This document shows positions 35,001 to 47,361 of a DNA stretch of 64,000 nucleotides, in pieces. A program made the translations under genes and the position numbers. The stretch is taken from assembly GCF_040581485.1 (NCBI RefSeq), contig NC_090133.1, positions 8,246,001 to 8,310,000 on the forward strand. The letters are read 5' to 3'. Below the pieces are notes generated by a model. That model made no database searches and was not told the origin of the DNA. It saw only the letters and a list, made by a program, of their open reading frames with translations. Numbering within the stretch: position 1 is the first letter of the stretch; every line of letters starts with the position of its first letter. Origin of the DNA: Linepithema humile (taxonomy: Eukaryota; Arthropoda; Insecta; Hymenoptera; Formicidae).

Positions 35001-37127
35001 ATTGATAAAATCCATATAATTAATCAAGTTTATGGCGCGCTTCAATCACTCTGTCATCGCTCGTTCCGCTCAAGTGCAAAATATTTGGCCACCGTGTAAC
35101 ATTACACACGTACGTGTTGATTTATAAATTCCCCATTGCTTCATTCCGGTGATTCGCGAGCGTCAGCTTTAAGGAGGCCGGGAGTTCGCATTTCCGCGAT
35201 GAGATCTTCGCCCTCTCGTGTCGCATTGTTTCCGTGCTATTACTATCGGGGCCGCTGTGTCGACGACGGGCGGAAATTAAAAGTTCGCGATTTGATTCGC
35301 TTACCCAGCGTCGCATAAAACGCGATATTTCCATCTCCTCCTGACAGCTGATTCGCAAGATGATTCCGTATCAAATTCGATTAATAATATCCGTGAATAA
35401 CTAACGAGTTTCAACTGCGGAGAGCCGATAAAAGTGCTGTCAATTGTTCTTTCAAATTCGAATCATTTTTCTCTCTCGGATTTAAACTAGCCGATTATTC
35501 TTCGACGTTTTATACTCATTCATTATATTACAAGTATGTTTGCACGGCATCCCGCTAAGCAGTCGACGTATTTTACATCTTCTACGGCAGCGTAAGTCGA
35601 TAGTGCTTTCCCGAAGCGAACAATAATGTTTCTCAGGCATCGCCCCGAACATCCCTCGTGTCTTTACCCTCGACATCGATCATCTTTACGTACGACTTCC
35701 TACAAAACGGGCATTACGGAATCTCGCAGCGAGCGACTCGGTCGTTGTCAAGCGTATCAAGGGGAAATTTAATGCAGCGACGGCACGAAGACAGGATTCT
35801 GATTCGCGCTCGAATAGCGACGAGCGACTTCGCCCGACTATACGTAAGCCATCCGATACGTGTATGTACAAGCTCGCTGCCAGTTACACTTGATTTCGAA
35901 GCAATACGCTGCGGGAGACCGTGAGAAGTAAGCTGGCGCTCCCGTTCGCTTGACAAGTGATCGTTCCTCAGCTCGACGAATTTCACAATTCCGCTTCTCT
36001 ATGTCCGATCCGCTAACATCTGTTCGCGCCGAAGCAATCTCATTCGGTTCCGAAAGGCTTTAAAGCGGCGATTGCGGGCTAAATTAAATCAAGGGGCAAA
36101 ATAAAAACGCTCATCTGTGCGCTCATTTTGTTAATTCTTAACCAGAAATTTTGTGTATACACATGCATTTACATATTCGATCATTAATCACGCCATTTTA
36201 ATCATTTGCGCGATGCAATAAATTGCGTTTGCATAATTTATGACGTTATCGATAATATGCTAGACCTTATCTATCTCAAAACACAGTCGTGCCATGTTCC
36301 GATAAATGTCGTAGAGATAAATGATGATTATTCCGCATCTGTTTCGTCAGCAATTTTTGTGGAGATATATTTCTCCGATTGCCGAACTTTGCTGAATTGT
36401 TCTAGTTGAAAAAAATTGATATTGCTGTCGATTTAAAATTATCTATGTTATTTGTCTGAGAAGAGTCATAATTAAATTCTTTTTTCTTACAAAAAAAAAA
36501 ATGCTTAGACATATTAATAATATTTATAAAAATTATAAAATTAAAAAGATATTAAACTTCTTAAAAAAACACACTTAAAAATTGATATTTAATTTAACGT
36601 TTTATGTAATTATAAAAAAAAAACAATGTTTGATAATAATGTAATGTTCCAGTATATTCATCTTTTTTTTTGTTATTTTTGTAAAATATTGCAGCATGCT
36701 TTCCAGGCTGCATTAAAGGTAGTGTTTTCAATCACTTAATGGAGTTCCTGGTTAATATTAGAACTTGTCCGATTAGAGAGAAAGAGAGAGGGAGAGAGAG
36801 AAAGAGAAAGAGATTGACGGGCCGCGGCTGACCATTCGCCGACTCTCACTACTGCAGTCCTAAGCGGTTGGCATTCACGTTCGGCCGCGCGAATTGCAAC
36901 AATCCCGACGCATCTCTCGCGTCTCTGTCCGATTTCGGCAGGCAAAAAAAATCCCCGGCACGCGTTAACGCGCACGGCATACATCCGCGAGCACGCTCGC
37001 GCGCGTGTGACGGCACTCGGAGCGGCCCGGCAATTTCAGAATGCCGTCGGAGGCGCGTCGACAATGGCGCGGTAATGCGAACGTCAGCCGTCAACTACTT
37101 GATTGCGTATTGTTGTTTGCATTGTAC

Positions 37128-37160
37128 GGGGGGGAAGGGGAGGGGAGGGGAGGGGGGGGG
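37128..37160. repeat. (GGGGA)n-like G-rich tract
   Basis: Six G-runs of 4 to 9 bases separated by A or AA; a strong G-quadruplex candidate on the plus strand. Confidence 0.75.
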
Positions 37161-37439
37161 CCCGGCACGGCACGGCGCCGGCCTGACTCTCGCGCATACA
37201 ATCACCCACTTTCACGGAATATCCGCGCTCTCTCGCGCGGGCAAACTAACCTCCCTCGTCTCTCCCTCTTTCCTCTTTATCGTCCCCTCCGCGAGTTCTC
37301 GCGTCATGCAGTTTTTTCCTCAGCTGATCCGCGCACGCTTTTCCTTTCCTGTCGATATTTTTCTCTTCTCCGTCCGCCTTGTGATGTCGCGCCTCTTACA
37401 TTTTACACGTCTTCTCGGTCCACAGAATCCGTTCTTGTA

Positions 37440-37485
37440 TCTGTCTGTCTCTCTCTCTCTCTCTCTCTTTCTCTTTTTCTCTCTC
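37440..37485. repeat. (CT)n microsatellite
   Basis: CT/CTTT repeat that creates Ser-Leu runs in two overlapping spurious frames. Confidence 0.8.
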
Positions 37486-38874
37486 GTCGCTCTCCGGTAA
37501 AGACATTGCGACAACGATAGCCGACGTAGATGAGGGCCATTTCGCTCGTTCCTCTATCATTAATTTAAGCTTTTCCTCTTTCGCCCGAGTTGTTTTCTCG
37601 CACATCTCCGCTCTCTCGCTTTTGCTTCAATTTAGTCGACACGCTGATACGCTTACGAAAGATGTTTCGTGCATAATGCATGGTCGCTTGCTCGGAGAAA
37701 ACTCGCAATTAATGCATTTGTCAGCAAATACCGGTCCGCTTGCTATCTGATCAGATCGTATTTACTTTTTAAACTAGATACAAAAATTGATAAATTGAGA
37801 AGCAAATTGGTAATATTTTCTTCCATAAAAAAATATCGGACTTGTCGTAATTATCACGGATCTATCCACGTTTTGGAAATCTCAGCCGTTCTCTTTAATC
37901 ATTCCTAAAACGTTGTCGCAACGGAAGCGTAATAAAAGATGCATTACACAATATTTTTTTTTCCCCGCGCTTTTGATCGAAGCTCTGATGACAGCGCCGT
38001 TCGTTGTGCTCATAGTGCGAATCCGTGTTCGCTTATAAAGCTAAAAAATGCACACGTGAGGGCGCATACACGAGAGCGCGCACGCTTTCCGAGAGGGTGC
38101 AGCGGAGGAGGGTGCGAGGAGAGAGGGGGATCGGTGGCATTTTTCTCGACATCAAAGCGAGACGATCTGAAGCGAGTCTTGCGGGCGCCATCTTCAGCAA
38201 TTATAATACATCTGAATCTCGAGCGGAGCCCGCGGCGACGGAGTGTAGAAAGAAAGAAGCGAAACGCTGTCCGTCCTCTACTTCATCTCCGCGTGCGTGT
38301 GTGCTTTCTCCACACGCTCCACACATCCACTGTCTTTCACTTCGGTTTACCTACTCGCGCGCATGATAGCGATGGCGATGTAAGGTTTAATAAAGCCCGC
38401 GGGATGTCGTGCCACGTTATGCATAGCATAGCGTGCGAAATTTATGTAAACACAGCCATTCGTCGCCGGAAAATCGGCTCACGCTTTTTCTTTTCTCCTT
38501 CTTCTTCTACGTCACGCACTTCCGATATATGGAAATCCTCGCGTAGCCGTCGGGATTAGGCTCCTTTATGATTTTTTAATATAAATCCCTGCGTCTCCGC
38601 CGCGGTAGTGTCTTGATGCCAGTCGCGTTGAGTGCCACGTGCGGTTGATCGCAAAACGATTGTCTTTATCTTTGCATTCTTACCACCGACGCGCCGTCAA
38701 CGCGAAGACCGGACGTTGCGTTCAAATCACTTTGTGCACAATATTTAGATTTTTAGAAACAATTCTAATTTTCTTCGACTACTGTTTTTTTTTCTATCTA
38801 GCCAATTATATATGATTAAAAATGATGGATATTTTCAACTTATTATTTAAAATTTTAAAATACAAAAATTTCTA

Positions 38875-39053
38875 TACGCGGAGAAAATTTCATATCAAAA
38901 ATTACTATTGTACGGTAAAACCGCAGACCATAAGAGGAATCATAAGTTTAAATACTGACCATTGTGTGAAAAATATAATGAAATTTTTTATAATTCCTTC
39001 ATGATTCGCGACTACAACCGCAGCAATTTTTGATAGAAAATTTTCTCCGTGTA
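38875..39053. mobile_element. 179-bp MITE with ~30-bp inverted ends, TSD TA
   Basis: The left end TACGCGGAGAAAATTT and the reverse complement of the right end TACACGGAGAAAATTT match, and the similarity runs through ATCAAAAATT. TA flanks both ends (38873-38874, 39054-39055). This fits a Tc1/mariner-type non-autonomous element; the family is inferred from ends and TSD alone. Confidence 0.6.
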
Positions 39054-40469
39054 TAATTAGTTTTCTTGTCGAGACAATAAAAGGGTAAATTCATAATAAT
39101 TAATACTCTGTTAGGAATAAAAATACAATTAATGAATTGAAATGTTTGTGAATCGCTTTTCACGCACATTAACATAAATTATTACAAAGCCATTATAATT
39201 ACAAATTTGAGACCAGCAGCAGCTGAGTTAAAATCCATCGGAATACATAATTGCTGTTTGAAATAGTTTTGTAAATTAATATTGTACAAAATACCTGTAA
39301 TTATTCCACAGTAGGCGAGAAATTATAACAACACCCATTACTATTATAAAGTTTGTTTTACTCGACAGATTTTCTTCGCTCGCTAGTTAAGCAAGTTTAA
39401 CGCATTAATGTGTAGCGCGGGATAATTTTTACAAGTGCGCAGTATATTTTAAGAGCGGTATTAATAGCGCCACTAGTTGCAACATTACACTTCCTACTTA
39501 GTTCGCAATATTTACCGTATAACGCGGACTTTCATACTGCTGCTTCCGCATGTTCTAAAGAAAGATATTGCCGCTGCAAGAATGCGCAAGAAGAGACAGC
39601 TGCTTTTATACGGTCGGCTGCCAGCGGACGCGAATAATATTCACGGAGCGACGAAACTGCGCCGATATAATGCGCTGAGAAATACTACGTTCCTCGCGCT
39701 CGCGCCATTCTTAAGTCTCCGCAGGAAACACGTAGGCAAGCACGGAGAAATTGTAGTAAATATTTGGCTTGCGTTTACTAAACGTTCCGCATCTCCGTTT
39801 TCTTTGCGACGTTCGCATGCATTGCGGTGCATTTCCGCGCACAAAGCGCACGAGGCAATCGAGCGAGTATTGTAGCCGCACATCTATCCGTTCTCCTCGC
39901 TTATTAAATATTTATTTTATTAATTCCTAATATTTTTCTGGAAATACACTTTCTTCAAGCTTCTTGCAAATATTCAATACATATTTCACGAAAAGCAATT
40001 TAATGCGCTGTGAACATGGTGGCCAATAAATCGACGAAACAAGGTAACGTTACAAGTTAAGGGTTTAATAAGAGCTCGATATTAGCGCGCGAGGAGGTCA
40101 CGACATATTACTCGCGCCTAGACAAAAGCCATCCCAAGTTCCCGGGTGATCTTAGTCATCGCGCGAAAGAGTCGATTCGCTCTTGCGCGCGGCGGCGGCG
40201 GCGGCGGCGGTCGCAGGCTGGAAACTTTCTGATTTAAAGCCGTTCGAAAAGTGGCCGACAGCGTCGTCGGAGATATTTAAGGTTCGAGAGTCGTCAGTGG
40301 TTGTCTATGAGCGTTCTTCCCGTCTCGCGCCCTCGCCTGCCACAGCTCTCTGTCTCTCCTTCGGCCGGAATACGGCGGAAAGTGGGCGCGCTCCGAGTTA
40401 GACGGGACAATGGAAACTTGCATCGTACGTTAGGCAGCAGACGTGCCGTGACACACACATGCCCGTGCG

Positions 40470-40471
40470 CC

Positions 40472-40508
<37 letters not shown>
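40470..40508. repeat. (GGC)n trinucleotide repeat
   Basis: About 13 GGC units; a shorter run lies at 40190-40210. Confidence 0.85.
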
Positions 40509-43207
40509 ACATCGTCGACACAGAGAAGAGGAGGCGGCGGTGGCCCCGGAGATCATGTGCACAGACCCCGAGATACATGGACACACTTCACACACCACAC
40601 GCGCGCCCGCGCCCGACTGCTCTCGTCTAGGACGACCTCCTGTAAAGCAGGAGGGGGGGTGGAAGGAACGCCGACAGAGAGAGAGAGAGAGAGAGAGAGA
40701 GTCGGAAGGGACGCCGCGGAAATATGCGCTGCCCATTGTCTGCAAATATTAATCGCCGACCGAAGTTCGAGTTCGGCCGTCGTCTCACCTCGCCCACCCC
40801 GGCGCGGCCACCGTGAAACTTGAGAGCGTGTTCTCCCTCGCCGACTCTCTCACCACTCTCTCTCCCTCTCTCTCTGTATTAAAATATCTGTGAGGATAAA
40901 GCGGTGGGAGAGAGAAAGAGCGAGAGGGAAGATGCATAGTCGGGAAAGAGGGATCGAACGTTTTCGCCGCATGTAGATGGGCTTGGTTCGACGTTTACAG
41001 ACGCGCGCGCGCGCGCGCGCACACGAACGTACACAGGCGTGCACAAAGACGTGGTCGAAAGCGGATGTAACGTTATCGCGCGCTTCCTTCCCTCGAGCTT
41101 CCTGCGGCTGGTCGCGCCCTCGTCGACCATTAGGATAGACGTCGCGATCTGACGCAGCGCATATATCAGGAACGAGCTCGAGCTTCGAGGACGCTCAATT
41201 CTGAAAAGAAGCTTGCGAAGGAGCATCGATGCGCGCTCGCGCCGATATAATCGCCCGGGTACAGACACGCGAGAGTCGGGAGCGATGCTGTTTATTTTCC
41301 CCGTCTACGAGGCGAGGTATAAGAGCGTCCTGTCGAAGGGCGCCTCCTGAAAATCGGGCAAAATGGGATTTCCGCGGCTATTCCGGATCGCACTTCTCGA
41401 TTTCAGACGCTTCTTCCAGACGAGGTAATGGCAGGACCGCCGACAGGCCGGATTATTTACGATTCGGGTTGAATTTAATATCTTGTCTGCGGCGTGATAA
41501 GTTATGTCGGCGCAGTTTGTAGAGAGGGCGAATCCACCCTCCTTTGTAACGCTTTAAAGACGGAACATCAGCGCTATTTACTTTCATATTTAGAAATATA
41601 TACAGAGAGTGTCCCGCGCCAAGCTGTATATCTTCTTAACAATTCACATTATTAGCACAATTTTTTTTTTTAATTACAATCACGACCGCCGCCGATATAT
41701 AACTATAATTAAAATTCTGTTGATCCGTAATGTGTCAACTCCATTCTTATACGCCAAATTATTCCTATAAAGTGCAGAAAATATTCCTCTCTCGCGGGAA
41801 AAGCTGTAGAACTCGCAGTAACGAAAGCTAATGAGAACAAGGCTCGCGAAGTCGGAGAAAATGCAATACTGTAAAACATAAGCTTCTAGGAAAGATGATG
41901 ATAGATGAGATGATGAGTCATGGAACTATAGTTCGGCAAAGTCGGAAAATGCATACGCCTCGTGCATTATCAATCAGTCGCGGCCTGACGTACCGCATAC
42001 GCTCTTTCAAACTTATTAAAACACAGACAGGTGTTTTGATCTGATTAACGTATTCATCACACGTGCCCGTTAAAAAACCTCTGTATCGCGCCAATCAATC
42101 ATACACGAAAAATACACGCGAATATCGATTAATTGATTATCTAAACAGCTTCTGGGAAATTAATTAACCACTGTGTGATTATTCAAAAATATTTAATCAC
42201 TTTTTTTAGGTGGGCGGGGGGGATTAAATTAAACTCGACGAAAAAAGGATATTCTATGGATTAATTCGTAAGTTTGATAAATGCGACAAATACGCTGCAG
42301 CGGAATTGCATTAACTTTGGCGCAGTGACGTCTGTTTGCGTAACTTTGCGAATTACCGTCCTGGAACTCCTTCCCCGGCTCAACGAGCAAAGGTGCATCT
42401 GAATGGCTACCGGTTTAACCGGAAGCAACGGTAGTTCGCCCAACACGTACCGAACCGGTGCGGCGCGGCGCGGCGTGTTTGAAGGGAAATTAATCCGTGG
42501 CAATTAAATCGCGGCGCTGCAAAGGTTTGTGGAATTAAGTCGCAGAACGGGACACGGCCACGCCATCGTGAGAGACGTTTATGGAAGAGCAAAACGAGAG
42601 GTATGTGGCGTGTCCGGAAGATCCTGTGCGATCTAATTTCGTTCTGAAGCAGCCGGGCGCACCGATATACTGCAACCGCGAAACCTCTCTCCGCCGCGCA
42701 CGCTCGCGATCGATAAACTAAGTCCGTATGTGCGACGTATATTTCGAATCGTGCTTAGCAGGCAGTCCTAAAGCGCAATGTACGCTTAACTTTATTAACC
42801 GGTCGCGGACTAATTACAACTAGAAACTTTCCTCGACTTTCTTTCCGTCATAAAAATATTTACGGACGATGGGTGTCTTGAGAACTTAATTTTTATTGAA
42901 TCTTTCTTTTTATTCGCATCGTTTTTTGGAAAAAAAGCGAGTTTCGTAACAAGCATTAATTTTTATTACGTTTAATCGATAACGTATCGTTATGATATTT
43001 CACAATTTTGTAATGAATTTTTTACATTATTTTATTCTATCGAACTTCGTAAAAATGTTGTAACACCGCCATTAACTGCGTTACGTTTCACTGGAAAAAG
43101 TTTGCTCGCATTATTTTGTTCTCTAATATTGCCCGCAGTATCAGAGTTCAGGCACACATTATTAAAATCGCGGAAGCTGCTTTCAATTTTATGTTAAATG
43201 AAGCTCA

Positions 43208-43243
<36 letters not shown>
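43208..43243. repeat. (CT)n microsatellite
   Basis: About 36 bases of CT. Confidence 0.85.
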
Positions 43244-43248
<5 letters not shown>

Positions 43249-44500
43249 TCGTTCCCTTTTGCCAGTATGAACCACAACCGCAGGCTGTCGATCAGTGAAT
43301 ATTGAAAACCTGAGAAACGCGCCCTTTCGCATCCTCTCGCTCATCTCTCATCTCTATCTTCGTTCATTGTTAAACTAGCGCGGGTTTTGCGCGATTGGAC
43401 AGCGCGCGGGCCCGCGTTGAACGCTTCGAGGAATGACGTAGGAAGCATCTCCCAGGAATTTAATAAAGAACCGACGCGATCTCTTTGTTCTGAACAATTG
43501 TGTAATGTGTTCTCGGGAAAGAAAAGCGCATCGCCCGGTCGGGAGAGAGGAGTTGGGAATTCCGCAGCGCATTATTCGTGCCCGAGTTATTCACCGTCCG
43601 CAATAACGAGAGTGGCTCTTAATATCTCCAGCGAGTATCCCGCGGTCGAAGTTTATGCGCGATTAACGCTCGCGAATATCGCCGATGAAGCGTGCGCGAT
43701 AAACACGTTTGTTGTGAAACGTCGCGTCAGCCACGTCGATCGAAAATCTACTATTCCGTAAAATTCTGTCTAATATTTTCGTGCAAATTGAAATAGAATT
43801 TTACAGAGAGAGAGAGAGACTTCACACGAACGTATATTCTCCCTTGTTATTTCGCCAAATATATTTTTCGCCGTTATCGCGGCGCGAGAGCGTGATCGCA
43901 AACATCGGCAGAACCGGCGGTTACCGGCGAGAGCCGGACTGTTGCCGTAAGTGGGCAATCACGATTTGAATAAAGCATACTTGGGCGCAACTCAGCGGCG
44001 GCGAGGGGGAGGGCGGGGGGCGGTCCGTCTAATTCTTCTCCGGGCCGGCCGCTAATGACACGGCGATACCGATCCGCTACAACTTCATCCGATCCCCTCC
44101 GCACAGCCGATAATAATAAGTCATTAGGCGGCGCGTTCCGCGAGTTATGCCGTAATCGATGGATGTTAACACGCCAACGCACCGCACAACCGCAGCAGAG
44201 TGGGACGAAAACGCGCGCGTGAGCGCCGGGGTCGGCGGGGGATCGCAGCCATGAAACGTTTCGTGCCGAGCCGTGATTCGCCCCGAGGTGCTACCGATCT
44301 AACGATTACTGGCCACGCCAGGGCCGGGGCCGGAGCGGCGGCGGAGGCCGCACATCCGGCGCAGACGGTACGGCGAAGCAAGTCCGTTTGAAGGAAGGAA
44401 TTATGTCGGCTATGCAACGCAACTGGGCCGCGGCAGGCTCTTCCGCGCTTCGCATCCTTCCCGCCACCCCGCCGGAATGCATTCTCGTAATGCGCAGTGA

Positions 44501-44612
44501 TTATTTACATTGAGTATTGCCGTTGGTGTACAAGTCCGTGTACAGATTGAGCTGCTGCAACTTGATCTCGAATATTAATCTCTGTCGTTGTTTAAAAACT
44601 TGCCCCGATTTC
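44501..44612 (-). other. Candidate terminal coding exon, minus strand
   Basis: A pyrimidine-rich acceptor (GATTATTCTTTCAG, minus strand) precedes 44612. One frame runs 36 codons to TAA at 44501-44503, containing KQRQRLIFEIKLQQLNLYTD and ending NGNTQCK. Codon use and residue mix look more like protein than the surrounding frames. No upstream partner exon was recognised; it would lie at higher coordinates. The family is unknown. Confidence 0.35.
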
Positions 44613-46626
44613 CTGAAAGAATAATCACGATAAAATTAGCACAAATCGTGAAAATCTGGATCAATCTCTCCGTTGTGCGGAGAAAATAACTTTGGCAAAC
44701 GTTTCCAGATTAATCTACGTCATGATTTACGATTAAATTGCAGGTAACGCGTCTAGACGTCGCCAAGTGTATTATTAGTGCTGTAGAAACAGATGAGTAT
44801 CTTTCGTAATTAGTTTTTTATAATTATAAGCTGTTATTAATTATTAATGGAAGAAGTAAATGTCTGATCGGAACGAGAGCTCCGAATGTGAGGGCAAAAC
44901 ATTTAAAATATTCAAGTATAATAGTGTCAATTACTTATTTTATCTTGCACCATTTAAATCTTACCGACGCGGCAAGTAATTATTCATGATGCTTGAAAAT
45001 TATCGAACGGCAAACGGATGAGTAATTCTCGGGCGATCTGAGAGAATCTTTAATCGCGTGAATCAGCCTTAAGGCAACAGGTTCGATAGCGTAGAGGATA
45101 TCCATCGGGAGAGGTACGTTGAGCCATCGGACGTCCATTACTCATGAATCGCGGTCTGCAGCCGGAATCCTTGCAATCCCGTAACCGCCGGGGCGGTTAG
45201 ATGAAGAGGTGGCGGACTCAAAGGCCAAAACAGATTGCGCACCCTGATGGCGCCGTTCTGGATGGCCGAGTGCGAGCCATGAGAGATAGGGAACGCGCGG
45301 GAGACAGATGAATATAATATGGGTTAATGATGTAATTATGTTGTCTCTCGCCGTAATACGGGTTTAACCGTACAGCCGTTGCTGCTCTTAGTAGACTTCC
45401 GGTGTTTAAGCATGCACGAGAATGACGGTGATTTGCACGATGATGTTCGTGGAAAAATTTCTAATGGAATGCTCGTCTTTTGACGATCGTCGGAAAAGTG
45501 TTCTCTCGAGTGTTACGAGTGTTCGCTAAAACGACAAGATGTTACATTAAGTTGTAAAAAAAAAAAAAAAAAAAAAAAAACAATTCTCTTCGGCATGTTT
45601 ATTCTTCTGAATCGACTTTTTTTGTATATTTGTAACATTCATTTATGAAATAAAATAATATTATGAAATTATATAAAAAACAAATGTTTTACTGGCGTAC
45701 AATTTTTGTTCAGCTACATTTTGCAAAAAGCTGTACACATTGCTTCCTTTTTAATAAAAATGCGCATAAAATACTGTAAATAATACTAATATCATATTGA
45801 ATTAAAATTTAATTTGTTATATTTAAAACACACAGCCTTACGGCAATATATTATTCAATGGAAATGTGAAAGCTTTTATTAAAATCATGTTTTTCCTCAT
45901 AAATTAAAAAAACTATATTTTACAAATCTCTATATTTCCATACAGCTATTTATGTTGCATCAATTGTTAGTTCGAGACCTCACAAATTCACCCCTATTTC
46001 CGACGTAAATCCCTCCTCGTTACTCCACGGGGGGATTTGCCCCGCGGAGATGAGAAAAAAAAAATCTGAACGCACGTGAAGGTCCGGAATTCCTTCTCTT
46101 CCGTGGGCGATTGCCGGGACGACGATGGCGATGTGCGGCAAAATAAAGATGTCGGTGACGATGAAAGAAGATGACACGGTCGGCATAATGGAGGGCCTCC
46201 GACGCCCTCGAGGATGTGTATACCACGAGAATGTGTCTACAGAAGGGAGATGGGTCCACCAGCCTCAGGCGATAGACGGAGCAGAGCTGACATGTCGCGG
46301 CTGCAAGAGAATAAGTAAGAGAGAGCATCAGGAACTTACTTTATAATCGGAGCATGATTCGCATAGGAATTTCGGTTACGGCGCTGAGAAAGGGTTGGCA
46401 AAGAAAAACGCGCGACGCTTTTGAGGAGCCTAAACGCCGGTGTTTGTTACATTAATCTTTCGTCAGACAAATCAATAGAGATCATTCATCTCGCAGTTAC
46501 GATAATCATCATCGCGAAGGATTTAACGAGCGTCAGAAATACGCGCGCGCGTCGAAAATATACGCCGATTTCGAGTCGCCGCCCGTCGAGTTACGATCTC
46601 ATTTAATTAGGTGCTTTTTCCTACAG
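44613..46626. other. Gene-free stretch
   Basis: Contains an A25 run (45556-45580) followed by an AT-rich patch to about 45960. A block at 45110-45310 is open in two minus-strand frames but has no splice signal that I trust. Confidence 0.45.
45556..45580. repeat. Poly(A), 25 bases
   Basis: Uninterrupted A run preceding an AT-rich patch. It could be a retroposon tail, but no body was identified. Confidence 0.8.
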
Positions 46627-46692
46627 CCGCATGCGGAATTGAAGCCAAGACGGATAAGATCGGGCAGTATCGTCAAAGTGGACCGTCGCGAG
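46627..46692 (+). other. Candidate internal exon (66 bases)
   Basis: Acceptor TGCTTTTTCCTACAG before 46627 and donor GTAAAA at 46693. Two frames are open: PHAELKPRRIRSGSIVKVDR, then RE; or ACGIEAKTDKIGQYRQSGPS, then R. The third frame stops. If spliced to 30960-31081 in its open frame it would hit TGA within five codons, so the two exons either are not adjacent or belong to different transcripts. Confidence 0.25.
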
Positions 46693-47312
46693 GTAAAAGA
46701 TCTTACGCGCTACTACCTGATCACGATCGCGCGTCAGACACGTGTAAACTGCGACGTTGATGGCAGACGTTAAAAAAAAGTAACATTACGTTCTTTTAAG
46801 TGATAAGATAAACTTTCAAGATTTTTATTCTTTTTGTTGAAATTTTCCATCACGAAATAAAATAATTGTTTCTCCAAAAGATTTAATTAAAAATGATTAA
46901 TGCAGGAAAATATATTATATTTTTGCAAAGTAGTTACATTTGAGATATAATATCTTGGTAGGAACATTCACGGATATTTGCGACCCTTCATTAGACCGCA
47001 ATCCGCGTAAGATCCTCAATCAGCCGACGGAAATGGCGTCTAGATCGGAGATGAGATTTTCCACGAATCAAGTCGGATCGTTCCGCCTTCGCAAGTCAGA
47101 TGCACAATCTAAATTTCTGCCAACGCTTTGACTGCTGATGAAACCAATTTTTGCTTAGACCGACAGAGCTCGAAAGCCAGCTCCAAGCCACCGTCTTCCG
47201 CAATGTTGAACCTCACTAATTAGCGTTTTCGCGGTTTATCCCATCCGCTTTTGCTCTATTTTCTCTACCTTCTCAAGTAACTGGAGTTTCAAATCTTTAC
47301 AAGTTTCCTACC
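46693..47312. other. Unique sequence up to the right array
   Basis: No gene seen. AT-rich patch at 46770-46950. Confidence 0.5.
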
Positions 47313-47361
47313 GAAAGAGAAAGAGAGGTGGGGTGAGAGGGAGGAAAAGGAAAGAGAGAAA
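47313..47361. repeat. GA-rich tract at the left edge of the right array
   Basis: GA/GGGA repeats followed by 'acattac' and 'gataaat'-like sequence, the same order seen immediately right of the GA tracts at 4366, 8760 and 58932. Unique DNA ends here. Confidence 0.75.

Larger units (their letters stand above)
31082..38874. other. Gene-free stretch
   Basis: Unique sequence with a T22 run at 31980-32001, GA at 33777-33801, CT/GC near 34291-34320, an AT-rich patch at 36400-36730, G-runs at 37128-37160 and CT at 37440-37485. The longest frames (36868-37500, 37939-38559) contain these runs and have no domain. A 95-codon frame at 31670-31957 is the most ordinary in composition but has no supporting signal. 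Confidence 0.5.
39054..44500. other. Gene-free stretch with a CpG-rich core
   Basis: From about 40100 to 41500 the sequence is CpG-rich with GGC repeats (40190-40210, 40470-40508), GA (40674-40701) and GC (41002-41021), as might be found around a promoter or 5' UTR, but no transcript signal is convincing. CT repeat at 43208-43243. Frames across the GGC tracts give spurious poly-Ala, poly-Gly and poly-Pro. Confidence 0.45.

Noticed and set aside
36868..37520. Overlapping plus-strand frames of 210 and 159 codons
   Set aside because: They run through a G-rich tract and a CT microsatellite, giving Gly/Pro and Ser-Leu runs; no domain or splice support.
37939..38559. 206-codon plus-strand frame
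   Set aside because: Composition is Arg/Ser-rich from CpG content, another frame overlaps, and no domain is visible.
40274..40299. TATTTAAG followed by TCAGTG as a TATA/Inr promoter
   Set aside because: The TATA-like box would lie at about -22, too close to the initiator, and no downstream element is present.
40183..40823. Frames with poly-Ala, poly-Gly or poly-Pro
   Set aside because: Produced by the GGC repeats on both strands.
45115..45310. Block open in two minus-strand frames
   Set aside because: Two competing frames, no trustworthy splice signals and no domain; could be a conserved non-coding element.
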